Shown piece after piece: positions 6,741 through 16,518 of a stretch of DNA of 40,732 nt. The notes beneath the pieces were generated by a model. It was not told the origin of the DNA. It did not search any database and worked only from the letters and a program-made list of their open reading frames with translations. The stretch is from a virus: positions 1 to 40,732 of the IMG/VR virus record IMGVR_UViG_3300042866_000633; one strand, given 5' to 3'. The position numbers and the translations under genes were made by a program. The stretch's first letter is position 1. Every line of letters starts with the position of its first letter.

Positions 6741-8888
6741 ATGGTCGCACCCGCTCAAACCTCGTTCAACGCTGGTGAGTTGTCGCCCCTGCTTCGCGGG
6801 CGTCCGACCCTCGACAAATACCGCAACGGCTGCGAGACGCTCGAGAACTTCATCCCGCAGATCCAGGGCCCGGCACGCAAGCGCCCGGGAACCCGGTTCG
6901 TCGCCGAGGTCAAGGACTCCGCAGACGACACGCGCCTGATCCCCTTTGAGTACAGCACCACGCAGGCCTACGTCTTGGAGTTCGGGGACCTCTACATCCG
7001 GTTTTATCTGGACGGTGGCGTCGTGGAGTCGAGCCCCGGGGTGTCCTACGAGATCGCAAGCCCGTACACCTCGGCGCAACTGGCCGCGCTGGAGTACGCA
7101 CAGTCGGCCGATGTGATCTACATCACGCACCCGTCGCACCCGCCGTACAAACTGGCCCGGGTGAGTGCCCTGTCGTGGACCATGACCGCCGTCACGTTCG
7201 CGTGGCCCCCGTTCAATGATGAGAACGTGGGCACGATCACCCTGACCGCTGGCGCCGTGACCGGGGCCACCACGCTCACGGCATCCGCAAGCCTGTTCGT
7301 CTCAGCCGATGTGGGTTCGTACTTCAAGATCAGCGAGGTCAGCGCCTCGAAGTACAACCAGTGGACCGCAGGCGCGTCATACAGCGTCAGCGATATCGTG
7401 TACTACCTCGGGAACATCTACCAGTCGGGCACCAACCACAGCGCAGGCACCCGGCCCCCGATCCACACCACGGGCACCGAAAGTGACGGTCATGTCAACT
7501 GGACCTTCCTGCATGATGGTGCCGGGTACGCCCAAGTGACGGGCTACACCAGCGCCACCGTGGTCAACGCCACCGTGGTCCGGCGATTGCCAGCCACCGC
7601 ACTCACGGGATCGACCCGATGGTCTGAGGGTGCGTGGTCTGCCAGGCGCGGGTATCCCCACGCTGTCACGTTCTACGAGGACCGTCTCTGGTTCGCCGGG
7701 TCCACCAGCAAGCCCCAGACCCTGTGGGCCTCGGTCTCGGGGGACTACGAGAATCACAAGTACGGCACCAACGATGACGATGCGCTGAACTACACGATCA
7801 ACACGCAGGACATGAACACCATCGAGTGGCTCGCGCCCACCAAGGTGCTGGCCATCGGCACGGCCAATGGCGAGTTCACCCTGAGCGCCACGCAGATCAG
7901 CGACCCCGTGACGCCCACGAACGTCAAGATCACGCCCCAGACGACTTTCGGCAGCGCGACTGATGTGAAGCCCCTGCGCGTGGGGTCGGTGATTCTGTTC
8001 CTCCAGCGTGCGGGGCGCAAGCTGCGCGAGTACGCCTACCAGTTCGACACCGACTCGTTTGTCGCGCCGAACATGAACGTCCTGGCCGACCACATCACTG
8101 AGTCCGGGGTGCTGGAACTTGCGTACCAGCAGGAGCCCAGCCAGATCGTCTGGGCACCGCGCACCGATGGCGTACTGACCGGCATGACCTACGAGCGCAC
8201 CGAGGAAGTTGTGGGCTGGCACCGGCACACCATCGGCGGCGGCATCGTGGAGTCGGCTGTCACCATCCCCCACTGGGACGGGGATCAGGATGTCCTGTGG
8301 CTTGTGGTTCGCCGCACCATTGACGGCTCCTCGGTGCGCTATGTCGAGTACGTCGAGAAGTACATGACCGACGAGTATGCGTTCTTCGTGGACTGCGGGT
8401 TGACCTACGATGGTTCTCCGGTGACGGCCATCAGCGGGCTTGACCATCTGGAGGGCAAGGAGGTCGCGGTGCTGGTTGACGGTGCCGTGCATCCTAACCG
8501 CACGGTGTCGGCTGGTGCGATCAACCTGCAGCTTGCCGGATCCGTGGTCAACGTGGGCCTGCCCTACACGGCCACAATCAAGACCATGCCCATCGACATT
8601 GCCACGAACGCTGGCACCTCGTTCATCGACGAGAAGCGGGCGCACAAGATCGTGATGCAGTTGTACCAGACCGGCCCGGGGCTCTGGTATGGCCCCAGCG
8701 TGGCTGAGATGGACGAGTACGCAGTGCGCTCGTCTCAGGACGCCATGGACAACCCGGTGCCATTGTTCACGGGCTTCACGGATGCCCTAGCGTGGCCCAG
8801 TGGGTCGGAGCGTGGGCCGCAACTGATGATCCAGCACCGCTTGCCGCTGCCCTGTACCGTGGTTGCCCTGATTCCGGAGTTGGGGTAA
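6741..8888 (+). CDS. Tail tubular protein B-like nozzle protein, 715 aa
   Basis: Begins MVAPAQTSFNAGELSPLLRG, then GCETLENFIPQIQGPARKRP, the well known start of podophage tail nozzle/TTPB-like proteins. The rest is beta-rich with repeated Thr/Asp strands and YEDRLWFAGS around residue 310, matching the beta-propeller organisation of the family. Length is usual. It forms the tail tube end through which DNA leaves. Starts one base after the adaptor stop; its own stop shares a base with the next ATG. Confidence 0.9.
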   Translation: MVAPAQTSFNAGELSPLLRGRPTLDKYRNGCETLENFIPQIQGPARKRPGTRFVAEVKDSADDTRLIPFEYSTTQAYVLEFGDLYIRFYLDGGVVESSPGVSYEIASPYTSAQLAALEYAQSADVIYITHPSHPPYKLARVSALSWTMTAVTFAWPPFNDENVGTITLTAGAVTGATTLTASASLFVSADVGSYFKISEVSASKYNQWTAGASYSVSDIVYYLGNIYQSGTNHSAGTRPPIHTTGTESDGHVNWTFLHDGAGYAQVTGYTSATVVNATVVRRLPATALTGSTRWSEGAWSARRGYPHAVTFYEDRLWFAGSTSKPQTLWASVSGDYENHKYGTNDDDALNYTINTQDMNTIEWLAPTKVLAIGTANGEFTLSATQISDPVTPTNVKITPQTTFGSATDVKPLRVGSVILFLQRAGRKLREYAYQFDTDSFVAPNMNVLADHITESGVLELAYQQEPSQIVWAPRTDGVLTGMTYERTEEVVGWHRHTIGGGIVESAVTIPHWDGDQDVLWLVVRRTIDGSSVRYVEYVEKYMTDEYAFFVDCGLTYDGSPVTAISGLDHLEGKEVAVLVDGAVHPNRTVSAGAINLQLAGSVVNVGLPYTATIKTMPIDIATNAGTSFIDEKRAHKIVMQLYQTGPGLWYGPSVAEMDEYAVRSSQDAMDNPVPLFTGFTDALAWPSGSERGPQLMIQHRLPLPCTVVALIPELG

Positions 8889-9316
8889 TGATTGTGCGAC
8901 CCTGGATCACTGGCGACACGGTGAAGATCGCCACGCAACCGGCGCAGCAGTACCTGTACCGCATGGTGGATGTGCGGGCCGACTTCACCGAGTTGTCGCA
9001 GCGCGGTCTGGCGTGGACCGCCGAGCACGAACACAAGATTCTCGCCATTGCGGGAGTCGAGCCTCAGTGGGAGAATCGGGCTACTGCGTTCGCGTTGATC
9101 GCGGAGTCGGCCGGCGCACACTTCAAGGCGATACACTCGGCGGTGGCCGACTTCCTCAACACCGCACCGTTTCGCCGGATCGATGCCACAGTGGATGTGG
9201 GGTTCGTTCAAGGACACAGGTGGATCAAGATGCTCGGGTTTGAACTCGAAGGGTACATGAAGGCATACCGGCCCGATGGTGCCGACATGCTGCTTTACGC
9301 GAGGGTGAGGTCATGA
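8888..9316 (+). CDS. T7 Gp13-like internal/tail assembly protein (DUF2833, GNAT-like), 142 aa
   Basis: The start is the ATG that overlaps the previous TAA; a longer in-frame extension to 8792 would run inside the nozzle gene and is unlikely. The protein has an acetyltransferase-like fold pattern (WENRATAFALIAESAG, TVDVGFVQGHRWIKMLGFEL) as in the DUF2833/T7 gp13 family, whose members are needed for virion assembly although GNAT-like activity has not been shown. It precedes the ejection proteins, as in T7. Confidence 0.8.
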   Translation: MIVRPWITGDTVKIATQPAQQYLYRMVDVRADFTELSQRGLAWTAEHEHKILAIAGVEPQWENRATAFALIAESAGAHFKAIHSAVADFLNTAPFRRIDATVDVGFVQGHRWIKMLGFELEGYMKAYRPDGADMLLYARVRS

Positions 9317-9768
9317 GTTTCCTTCCTGCAATCGCTACAGCCATGGGTGCCAGCGCCAGCACCGCTGCAACGCTTGGCACGGTGGGTGGGGTACTGGGAG
9401 CCGTGGGCACAGCAGTCAGTGTCGTGGGTGCGATCCAAGGTGGCAAGGCCGAGCAGAGTGCCGCCGACTTCAACGCCGCATCTGCGCGTCAGGAGGCGCA
9501 GGCTCGGGAGAACGCACAGCGCACCGCAGCACAGCGCCAACTCGGGAGCATCCGGGCCGGGGTCAGCAAGTCGGGCGCTCGGATGGAGGGCACCCCGCTG
9601 GCCGTACTCTCGGAGTCTGCGGCCAACGCGGAGATCGACGCACTGAACACCCGCTACTCCGGACAACGGGAGTCCGCGCTCTACACTGCCCGGGGTCAGA
9701 ACGCCCGCACCGCTGGATACCTGCGTGCCGGCACCTCGCTGTTGTCGGGCGTGGGCAAATACTTCTAA
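9313..9768 (+). CDS. Internal virion (ejection) protein, small, 151 aa
   Basis: N-terminal ~50 residues are hydrophobic and Gly/Ala-rich (SASTAATLGTVGGVLGAVGT). They are followed by a charged helical stretch with many Ala, Gln and Arg, and a C-terminal LRAGTSLLSGVGKYF. This architecture is typical of the small ejection protein that inserts in the host envelope. Overlaps the previous gene by four bases (ATGA). Confidence 0.78.
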   Translation: MSFLPAIATAMGASASTAATLGTVGGVLGAVGTAVSVVGAIQGGKAEQSAADFNAASARQEAQARENAQRTAAQRQLGSIRAGVSKSGARMEGTPLAVLSESAANAEIDALNTRYSGQRESALYTARGQNARTAGYLRAGTSLLSGVGKYF

Positions 9769-9777
9769 GGGGGCGCG

Positions 9778-11775
9778 ATGCCACGACTGAACCTATACGA
9801 ACAAGCCAATCCGTTCCGGGCACCTCGCGCATCAGGGGCTGAGTTTGGAGCAGCCCCGGCGCAGGCAATGGGGGAGATGGGGGACACTTTTGCCGCCATC
9901 GGTGAACGCATCCAGCGCCGCGAGGAGAACGCAATCTCAGATCAGGTGTTTCGCGAGGTCAACACTCAAGCGTTGCCGATTCTGAGTGACTTTGAAAAAA
10001 AGCACGACATTGCACTACCGCAAGCCCTAAATGAGTTCCAAGGGGCCATGCAGAAAATCAAGGCCGATGCACTATCGAAGGCCATCTTGCGCCCCGAGGC
10101 TCGCGCAGCGCTGGAGCGGCAACTTGACAATCAGATCACGCAATATGGAAAAAACGCCATTGGAATGCGTATCAAGGCTGGTCATGACTCCATGATTGCA
10201 CGGCTAAACGAACAGTTTGACACCGGAGTCAATCAGGTCAGTGCAGCCCCAAGCGTTATGGCTGATGTGATTGAAACAAATCGACAGTTCGTCGAGTCGC
10301 GCAAGGACAGCATGGACCCGCTGACATACCAAGCCGCGCTCAAGAAAGCGCAGGCTGGTCCGATCCAAGCGGCTGTGAACTCCTACCTCGCACAGCAACT
10401 CCCGGACAAGGCTGATGAAATTCTTCAGAACCCTGAGATCAACAAACTGATCGACCCTGACGCGCTGCGGCCCATGCGTATCAATGTCGCCGTGGAGCGC
10501 GGGAAACAGGAGAAGGAACGTGCCGCTGTTGAACAAGACCGTGCCGCGCTGTCCTACTTGCTTGGGGTCGAAGCCACTCCTGAAATGGCTGCTGCTGCGG
10601 CAGGCGTTTCCAAGATGCCGATGGTTCAAAAATTGAATGTCCTTCGAATGATGAACGGTGGTCAAGAGTTGCCAAGGTCTGTGATTGAACGAGTTGCCGA
10701 GATCGACAATCGAACCAAGGACGACAAGGAGATGCGACTCGCCCGCAACTTGATCTCGTTTGCCGATCTGCCGCCAGACGAGCAGATGTGGACGCGGATC
10801 GAGTTGCTGCAAAAACTTCCCCCGATTAAGCAGGCGGACGCTTTTGGTAATGTGGACCCACTGCCGAACCCCGCGTGGACTCCAATGATGGAGAAGATTG
10901 CGGGATTACCTAAACGTCCATCACGACCCGACACCTCCCCCACCGGTAGACCTCTTACGGGGGTGACCTCGACTGCTCAACCCTCTGGTGCCGACACAGG
11001 TCCGTTTTTGGACCCCGAGGGGAACACGTACCCCGAAGGTAGTCGACTTGTGATGCCCGATGGTGTCTCGGTGACCATTGACTCGCGGGGTCACGCTATT
11101 CCCGACGGTGATCAATCCAGCCCCATGGAGCGCTACGGGCGCGAGGATCGAGGCTCGTCGTTCAATGCTCCAACCCCGGCGCAGGAGGCTGGTGGTGAAT
11201 TGGACAATCTTTACGCAAAAGCGTGGGCCGGAGCGGGCATCAAGTCCGGTGTAATGAGAATGGCCGAGGGGTTGCCCGGAGGAGCCGGCGACTATGTGTC
11301 AAGGAAGACAGGTGGTATCTATGAACGAGTGGCGCGTTCGTCCCTAATTCTTCAAAATGACATTGTTGACGGGCTTCGGGGAGCTGATGAGAAGATCGCA
11401 AATCAGTACCGTGAGGAGTTGAAGAAAATCGTCACCATCGACCCGCAGGTTGTCAACAGTAAGTACAAATTGCGAACCACTTACGGGGTGTTCGACAAGG
11501 AGTTGCGCAAGCGCAAGCTTGATCTGGAGAAGATTATCAACGGGCAAGTCGTTGCTGGAAAAGACGAGAAGACTGGTGCGGCATATGCAGTCAACGCAAT
11601 CAATCGCGTGCTTTCGCGGATGAATGTCCCTCAAATTGTGATTCGGGATGAGCCTTCGTTCCTGAAATTAAAACCAGGTGTAGTATTTTTGCGAGGTAAT
11701 GACCCAACACCCTATGTTCGCACTACGACGGGGTTTGATTATGCTGAACCCGAAGAACGCAGCGGAGACAGGTGA
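9778..11775 (+). CDS. Internal virion (ejection) protein, 665 aa
   Basis: Large, mostly helical protein between the small ejection protein and the 930-residue one, corresponding by position to T7 gp15 and BPP-1 counterparts. The first ~380 residues are charged helices. Residues ~385-470 are Pro/Gly/Ser-rich and probably disordered. The C-terminal third has GLPGGAGDYVSRKTGG and a basic helix with LRKRKLDLEKIINGQ. I see no lysozyme or transglycosylase motif. A/T-ending codons are more common than in the neighbouring tube genes, also true of the next gene. Confidence 0.8.
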   Translation: MPRLNLYEQANPFRAPRASGAEFGAAPAQAMGEMGDTFAAIGERIQRREENAISDQVFREVNTQALPILSDFEKKHDIALPQALNEFQGAMQKIKADALSKAILRPEARAALERQLDNQITQYGKNAIGMRIKAGHDSMIARLNEQFDTGVNQVSAAPSVMADVIETNRQFVESRKDSMDPLTYQAALKKAQAGPIQAAVNSYLAQQLPDKADEILQNPEINKLIDPDALRPMRINVAVERGKQEKERAAVEQDRAALSYLLGVEATPEMAAAAAGVSKMPMVQKLNVLRMMNGGQELPRSVIERVAEIDNRTKDDKEMRLARNLISFADLPPDEQMWTRIELLQKLPPIKQADAFGNVDPLPNPAWTPMMEKIAGLPKRPSRPDTSPTGRPLTGVTSTAQPSGADTGPFLDPEGNTYPEGSRLVMPDGVSVTIDSRGHAIPDGDQSSPMERYGREDRGSSFNAPTPAQEAGGELDNLYAKAWAGAGIKSGVMRMAEGLPGGAGDYVSRKTGGIYERVARSSLILQNDIVDGLRGADEKIANQYREELKKIVTIDPQVVNSKYKLRTTYGVFDKELRKRKLDLEKIINGQVVAGKDEKTGAAYAVNAINRVLSRMNVPQIVIRDEPSFLKLKPGVVFLRGNDPTPYVRTTTGFDYAEPEERSGDR

Positions 11776-14567
11776 TGGCAGACGTTGACGGACTTGACAA
11801 GTATTTCCAAGGTGGTGATAAACCTCCCGATTCACCGTCATCGGACGGCCTCGACAAGTATTTCCAAGGCGACTCAAACACGTTGCCACCAAATCGGCTG
11901 AAGTCGATGGGGCAGGCCGCAGCCGGTGCCGCGTTCAGTGGTGCAGGGGCAACCGCTGGCGGGGTTCTGGGGTTCAGAGCGGGGGCAGCAACCGGAAACC
12001 CCATTGCCGCGACTGTCGCAACTCTTGGTGGTTTTGTCGGCGGGGGCCTCGCTGGCGAGGAAGCGGCGAGGGGGCTTGGGATTCCCAAGATCACGGAAAT
12101 GGCTCCGGCTGATCGCCCATTTGCCTACGGTACTGCGTCAGTGGTCAGTTCGGGGATGTCACTGCTCCCTGTAGCGGGGGCGCTCATCACGGGCGTTCGA
12201 GCACGCAATATCGGCATCGGGAAGATGTTCAACGACATCGTTGAAACGGCTCAACGGATTCCCAAACGGTTTTGGCTCGCAGCGGAGGGTGTTCCCGCAA
12301 TCGCATCGGGTGTTGCGGCCGGTGTATCGGAGGAAGTAAACCCTGGCGATGAGTGGTCTCGGCTCGGGGCCGAGGTCGGTACGGGGGTGGCATCTTCGGC
12401 ATTGATTTACCGAGGCGTTTACGCAATGGGTGCGTGGATGGTTGGCTCGACCCTTGACAGGTTTGGAACAGAGCGACAAGTTCAAAGGGGTGCGAAAGCG
12501 CTTCATCAACTGCTGGCGAATGACGGGGTTGACCCCGAGACGGTGATCAGGGCGGCGAAGAACGCGGGATACCCGGATCTGACCGTTGGTCAGTTCACCG
12601 GAGACCCAACGATGATCGGCGTTGAAAAAGACCTCATTGACCACTCAAAGAGATTCGGACAACGCGCCGCCGACACACTCAAGGCCACATTCGATGTCAT
12701 GCGGATGAGGATCAACCTCCTCGCTCAAACAGGTGATCCCAACGATCTGAGACTTGCTGCTCGGATGCGTAGTGAGATGTTCAACGCCCAGATCAAAGCC
12801 AAACTTGACAACGCGAAAGATGACGTTGTTCGCAAAATTGCGCCACTGGTTCAGGACGCTCGCGGTGATGCGGCCATGGTCAGCAATATATCGTTTAACG
12901 CCCTGTCGAAGCAACTTGACGATGTGGAGGCGCATGCGAGTGTGTTGTGGGGAGCCGTTGACCTTAAGGCGAAAATTGGCGTGTCCAATGTGGAAAAGGA
13001 AATCGAGCGAATTGTCTACCTCGGTGGCAATCAACTCGGACCCGGCATGGTGCCGAAGTTCGTGTATGAAATGGTCGATGAAGCAAAAACCAGTACCACA
13101 GGTGGTGTCAAGATATTGGGTGCGGATGGACAACTAATGGCCGTTACAACCGCTGAGACAGAGTTCCGCAACATGAAAGCCAATCGAAGCAGGTTGCTGG
13201 AGATGGCACGGGTTGCACGAAACGAACTGAAGGACGGAGAAGCGAACACGTACAACTCACTTGCGGCGGCAATCCTAGATGACATGGACGCCAAACTCGG
13301 AGCGGATGGAAACAGCGCCTACGACATTGCAAGGGCGTTCACCCGTGAGATGCACGATGTGTTCACCCGCAGTTTTGCGGGAAAAGCAATGGCTTCCACG
13401 AAATTTGGGGATCGCATGGACCCAGGTGTCATGCTGCGAAAAGCAATGGCTGGTGGCAATGAGACATCAGTGGAGCAAATGGCGGATCTTGCGCTTGCCA
13501 CCCGGTTCATGCGGAGCAAGGGGCTCGATGACAACACATCCGTGGATGTGATGCTTGAGGCACAGCGACGGATCATCAGGATCATGTCGGCAGACGCATA
13601 CGACACCACGACCGGCCGAGTCAACACCGACACCCTGAAGTCGTTCATGAACAAACATGACGAGTTGTTGCGCAGTTTCCCTGAAGTCAAGAATGAAATG
13701 CGTGAGGCGTTGAAGTCTGAGGAGGGTCTGCGCAAAATGGAGATGCGCTTCGACGGTGTAAAGGGCTTGGTGGGACGGTACTCAGCGATGGCGAAAATCT
13801 CAGGTGGAGACCCACTGACCTATGTCACCGAGGTGCTTCGTTCCACCGATGGACAAGAGGAGAAGTTGGTCAAGTTGGTCAACATGGCCAAAAAGGGTGG
13901 AACGAATCGCCAGGGGGTCACCACCGTAAATCCGAAAACCGCATTGGACAGCGTTCGCGCCACCATCTACAACGCAGCAATCAACGCATCGTCAACCAAA
14001 GACGGTGTATTGGACCTCAACGTGTTTGAGGCGATGTTGACTCGACCAAGCGTCACTGGCAACAAGCCCGTGATTCAGATCATGCAGGAGCAAGGGCTTC
14101 TTGACAGAGAGGGTGTCAAGGAGTTGAAGACGATGTTTGCGGTTGCCGGGAACATGAAGAAGTGGCAGTCGCAGGCAATGACTGTGGACACTGGTGACAA
14201 GCAAGCGTCTTGGTTGATGTCTCTCTTGGCTAGGGCGGGCGGGTCAATTGGTCTCAGCACTGCCAAAAGTGCAGCCGGGATCAAGGGTAGTGGTGCCGAT
14301 CTGATCGTCCACAGCGCCGTTGCCCGTGGGATGGACCACGTTGTCACTACCCTGCCGCTGGCAAAGCAAAAGGATGTCATCGTCGCCCTAATGACCGACC
14401 GGCAAGCGTTTGCTCGCGCAATGGAGAAGACTGACGATGTGGCGCGACAAGCATCCAACACAAGGTTCATGAATGCATGGCTCACGCAATGGGGCCTAAC
14501 ATCAGAAATAGCGAAAGAGGGTGCTGGAATTGCCAGCTATCTCATGACTGACGAGGAACTCAAATGA
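11775..14567 (+). CDS. Large internal virion (ejection) protein, 930 aa
   Basis: Starts at the ATG overlapping the preceding TGA (TGATG); a GTG three bases earlier is also in frame. The first 35 residues hold a perfect duplication of DGLDKYFQG. Residues ~45-110 are Gly/Ala-rich and membrane-active in look (GAGATAGGVLGFRAGAATG, GGFVGGGLAGEEAARGLG), followed by two further hydrophobic stretches. The remaining ~700 residues are helical. Corresponds by place and length to the T7 gp16-type protein that builds the DNA channel across the envelope, but no catalytic transglycosylase motif is visible. Confidence 0.8.
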   Translation: MADVDGLDKYFQGGDKPPDSPSSDGLDKYFQGDSNTLPPNRLKSMGQAAAGAAFSGAGATAGGVLGFRAGAATGNPIAATVATLGGFVGGGLAGEEAARGLGIPKITEMAPADRPFAYGTASVVSSGMSLLPVAGALITGVRARNIGIGKMFNDIVETAQRIPKRFWLAAEGVPAIASGVAAGVSEEVNPGDEWSRLGAEVGTGVASSALIYRGVYAMGAWMVGSTLDRFGTERQVQRGAKALHQLLANDGVDPETVIRAAKNAGYPDLTVGQFTGDPTMIGVEKDLIDHSKRFGQRAADTLKATFDVMRMRINLLAQTGDPNDLRLAARMRSEMFNAQIKAKLDNAKDDVVRKIAPLVQDARGDAAMVSNISFNALSKQLDDVEAHASVLWGAVDLKAKIGVSNVEKEIERIVYLGGNQLGPGMVPKFVYEMVDEAKTSTTGGVKILGADGQLMAVTTAETEFRNMKANRSRLLEMARVARNELKDGEANTYNSLAAAILDDMDAKLGADGNSAYDIARAFTREMHDVFTRSFAGKAMASTKFGDRMDPGVMLRKAMAGGNETSVEQMADLALATRFMRSKGLDDNTSVDVMLEAQRRIIRIMSADAYDTTTGRVNTDTLKSFMNKHDELLRSFPEVKNEMREALKSEEGLRKMEMRFDGVKGLVGRYSAMAKISGGDPLTYVTEVLRSTDGQEEKLVKLVNMAKKGGTNRQGVTTVNPKTALDSVRATIYNAAINASSTKDGVLDLNVFEAMLTRPSVTGNKPVIQIMQEQGLLDREGVKELKTMFAVAGNMKKWQSQAMTVDTGDKQASWLMSLLARAGGSIGLSTAKSAAGIKGSGADLIVHSAVARGMDHVVTTLPLAKQKDVIVALMTDRQAFARAMEKTDDVARQASNTRFMNAWLTQWGLTSEIAKEGAGIASYLMTDEELK

Positions 14568-16087
14568 CCATCAGCACCACCGACTCGCGCATCTCGTACA
14601 ACGGCAACAGTGTCACCACGGTCTTCTCGTTCCCGTACCGGTTCCTGGCCAACGGGGACCTCGTGGTGATCAGCGTCTCGTCCGCTGGCGTCGAGACCGT
14701 CAAGGCCATCGTGACCGACTACACCCTGACTGGTGCAGGCGATGACGCAGGCGGCACGGTCACGATGAACGTGGCCCCGGCCTCGGGCACCCGGTTGATC
14801 ATCTACCGGGACACCGACATCGTGCAGGAGACCGACTACATCTCCGGCGACCCGTTCCCGGCAGAGACCCACGAACGTGCGCTGGACCGACTGACCATGA
14901 TCGCGCAGGAGATCGGGTCCGACGCTGACCGAGCCATCAAGGTGCCGGTGGGCGACTCGTCGAGCCTGGGTACCACGCTGCCGGCCGCTGCGAACCGTCT
15001 GGACAAGTTCATCGTGTTCGACTCGACGACCGGTGAGACCCAGTTGTCCGAGATCACCGTGAGCGAGTTGGCCAGTGCGGTCGCAGCAGCTTATGCCGCA
15101 GGGTCCACGGCTGATGCGGTGACGTTCATCAACACCGGCACGGGCGCCGTGTCCCGCTCGGTTCAGAATCGCCTGCGGGACCTCGTCTTCAAGGACGACT
15201 TCAGCAGTTTCGCCAACGCCAAGACCCGGGCCGATGGGGCGCTGCTGACCATGTTCGCTGCCCCCACGGTCAACCTGACCCACGAGCCTCCGCTGGGTGG
15301 TGGCGCAGTACCCGTGAACGGCTACCTCAAGCAGGGCCTGATCTCCGGACACATCGGCATCGGCAACGGGATCACGGGGATCAACGCTGTCGTGGGTCTG
15401 CAGGGCAACGAGTACTACACCAACCCGGAGCAGGAAGTTCGGGGTGTCTCCTACGTGGTGCGCAACACTCGCACGCTGCCCGATGAGTCAACGCTGGGGT
15501 GGGACTTCTTCGGGGTCGCGGGGATCGTGACCGTGGAGGCTGGAAACACGCAGGAGATCATCGGGAACCAGAAGGCGGTTGTCGGCGAGTTGTACTTCAA
15601 CGCCCCCACGAGTGGCAGTTACCTCGTACGCAAGGCCCACAACTTCCAGGCGTCCGCTCCAGCCATCGGGGCGAACGTGACCGTGACCAACTGGTACGGT
15701 CTCGTGGTCAACAGCCCCACGGGTTCGGGGACCATCACCAACGGGTTCGGTATCTACATCGAGTCGATGAGCCTGCCGACGACCAAGGCCGCGATCCGCA
15801 TCCTGGGCGAGGATGACGCCGGCCGGATCATGTGGAACGACACCAGCATCACGCAGTTGTCGACGAACAAGTTGCAGATCAACCTCGGCACCACCATCGT
15901 CAAGGAGGACTCCAGCGGCAAACTGGAGTTTGATCTTGACGGCAAACTGCTCGTGTTGACCGATCCTCTGGTGGCCACGACCGTGGGTGCCGCAGGCGGT
16001 GCATCCGCGCTTCCCGCGACCCCGCAGGGCTACCTTCGTGTACTCATCGGTGGCACCGAGCGCAAGATCCCCTATTACCCGACCTGA
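14564..16087 (+). CDS. Tail fibre / spike with T7-type adaptor domain, 507 aa
   Basis: The N-terminal ~160 residues (SYNGNSVTTVFSFPYRFLA, VVISVSSAG, a central YRDTDIVQETDYISGDPFPA) are the head-binding adaptor domain of podophage tail fibres and spikes. The remainder is beta-rich, with Gly/Thr repeats. No endosialidase or lyase signature or intramolecular chaperone was recognised. It probably binds the tail and contacts the host surface. Overlaps the ejection protein gene by four bases. G+C rises again compared with the two genes before it. Confidence 0.85.
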   Translation: MTISTTDSRISYNGNSVTTVFSFPYRFLANGDLVVISVSSAGVETVKAIVTDYTLTGAGDDAGGTVTMNVAPASGTRLIIYRDTDIVQETDYISGDPFPAETHERALDRLTMIAQEIGSDADRAIKVPVGDSSSLGTTLPAAANRLDKFIVFDSTTGETQLSEITVSELASAVAAAYAAGSTADAVTFINTGTGAVSRSVQNRLRDLVFKDDFSSFANAKTRADGALLTMFAAPTVNLTHEPPLGGGAVPVNGYLKQGLISGHIGIGNGITGINAVVGLQGNEYYTNPEQEVRGVSYVVRNTRTLPDESTLGWDFFGVAGIVTVEAGNTQEIIGNQKAVVGELYFNAPTSGSYLVRKAHNFQASAPAIGANVTVTNWYGLVVNSPTGSGTITNGFGIYIESMSLPTTKAAIRILGEDDAGRIMWNDTSITQLSTNKLQINLGTTIVKEDSSGKLEFDLDGKLLVLTDPLVATTVGAAGGASALPATPQGYLRVLIGGTERKIPYYPT

Positions 16088-16089
16088 TC

Positions 16090-16233
16090 ATGGACGCACA
16101 GACCCAACTCAACGAGGCAGTGGCCCTGCTCATCGGGAACCTGACTATCGAGAATCAGGCACTGAAACTACAATTGCAAGCGGCCCGCGCTTTGCTGGAA
16201 CAACTGCAGCCCAAACAACCCCCGCCCCCATGA
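16090..16233 (+). CDS. Small coiled-coil protein with proline tail, 47 aa
   Basis: ATG two bases after the fibre stop. Encodes an amphipathic, Leu/Gln-rich helix (LIGNLTIENQALKLQLQAAR) ending in QPPPP. No membrane segment. Its place between fibre and lysis genes is typical of short helical proteins of unknown use in podophages; a role in fibre trimerisation or assembly is conceivable but not supported by sequence alone. Confidence 0.65.
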   Translation: MDAQTQLNEAVALLIGNLTIENQALKLQLQAARALLEQLQPKQPPPP

Positions 16234-16243
16234 AAGGAGACCG

Positions 16244-16438
16244 ATGAGCGATGAACAAAAACTCACCGACTCCGAGATCGCAGAGATTCGTGCAGCCAAA
16301 GTAGAAAGGGACCGATGGAAATGGCTTCTGAACATGTTTCGACGGGTGGCTTTGTGGACCGTCGCTCTGGTTGCCGGACTTCACGCCTTGATCGAAAAAG
16401 GCGCGGAGTTGCTGAAGTGGCTCCAACAAAAGCCATGA
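16244..16438 (+). CDS. Small membrane protein, holin candidate, 64 aa
   Basis: AAAGGAG stands at good distance before ATG. The first 30 residues are charged (SDEQKLTDSEIAEIRAAKVE). One membrane segment follows a basic patch (FRRVALWTVALVAGLHALIE), and the C-terminus is amphipathic and positive. A single TM with charged ends fits a class III-like holin or other lysis helper. Lies two genes upstream of the lysozyme; overlaps the next tiny gene by four bases. Confidence 0.7.
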   Translation: MSDEQKLTDSEIAEIRAAKVERDRWKWLLNMFRRVALWTVALVAGLHALIEKGAELLKWLQQKP

Positions 16439-16518
16439 TGCTCGACGAACTGGCGCACCGGTATCGGTGGGTCGCATACTGCGTCATCGCCGCTTCAGTG
16501 TACCTGCACAATCTATGA
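16435..16518 (+). CDS. Tiny membrane peptide in lysis cassette, 27 aa
   Basis: ATGATG start overlapping the previous TGA (16436-16438); the stop overlaps the lysozyme ATG. Encodes MMLDELAHRYRWVAYCVIAA followed by SVYLHNL: a short positive N-terminus and one hydrophobic helix. Being overlapped on both sides in the ATGA manner supports real translation. It could be a holin partner or simply a translational bridge to the lysozyme. No visible Shine-Dalgarno. Confidence 0.5.
   Translation: MMLDELAHRYRWVAYCVIAASVYLHNL

Noticed and set aside
7377-8645. 422-codon frame antisense to the tail nozzle gene
   Set aside because: Same kind of shadow; no ribosome site or domain, and the sense gene is certain.
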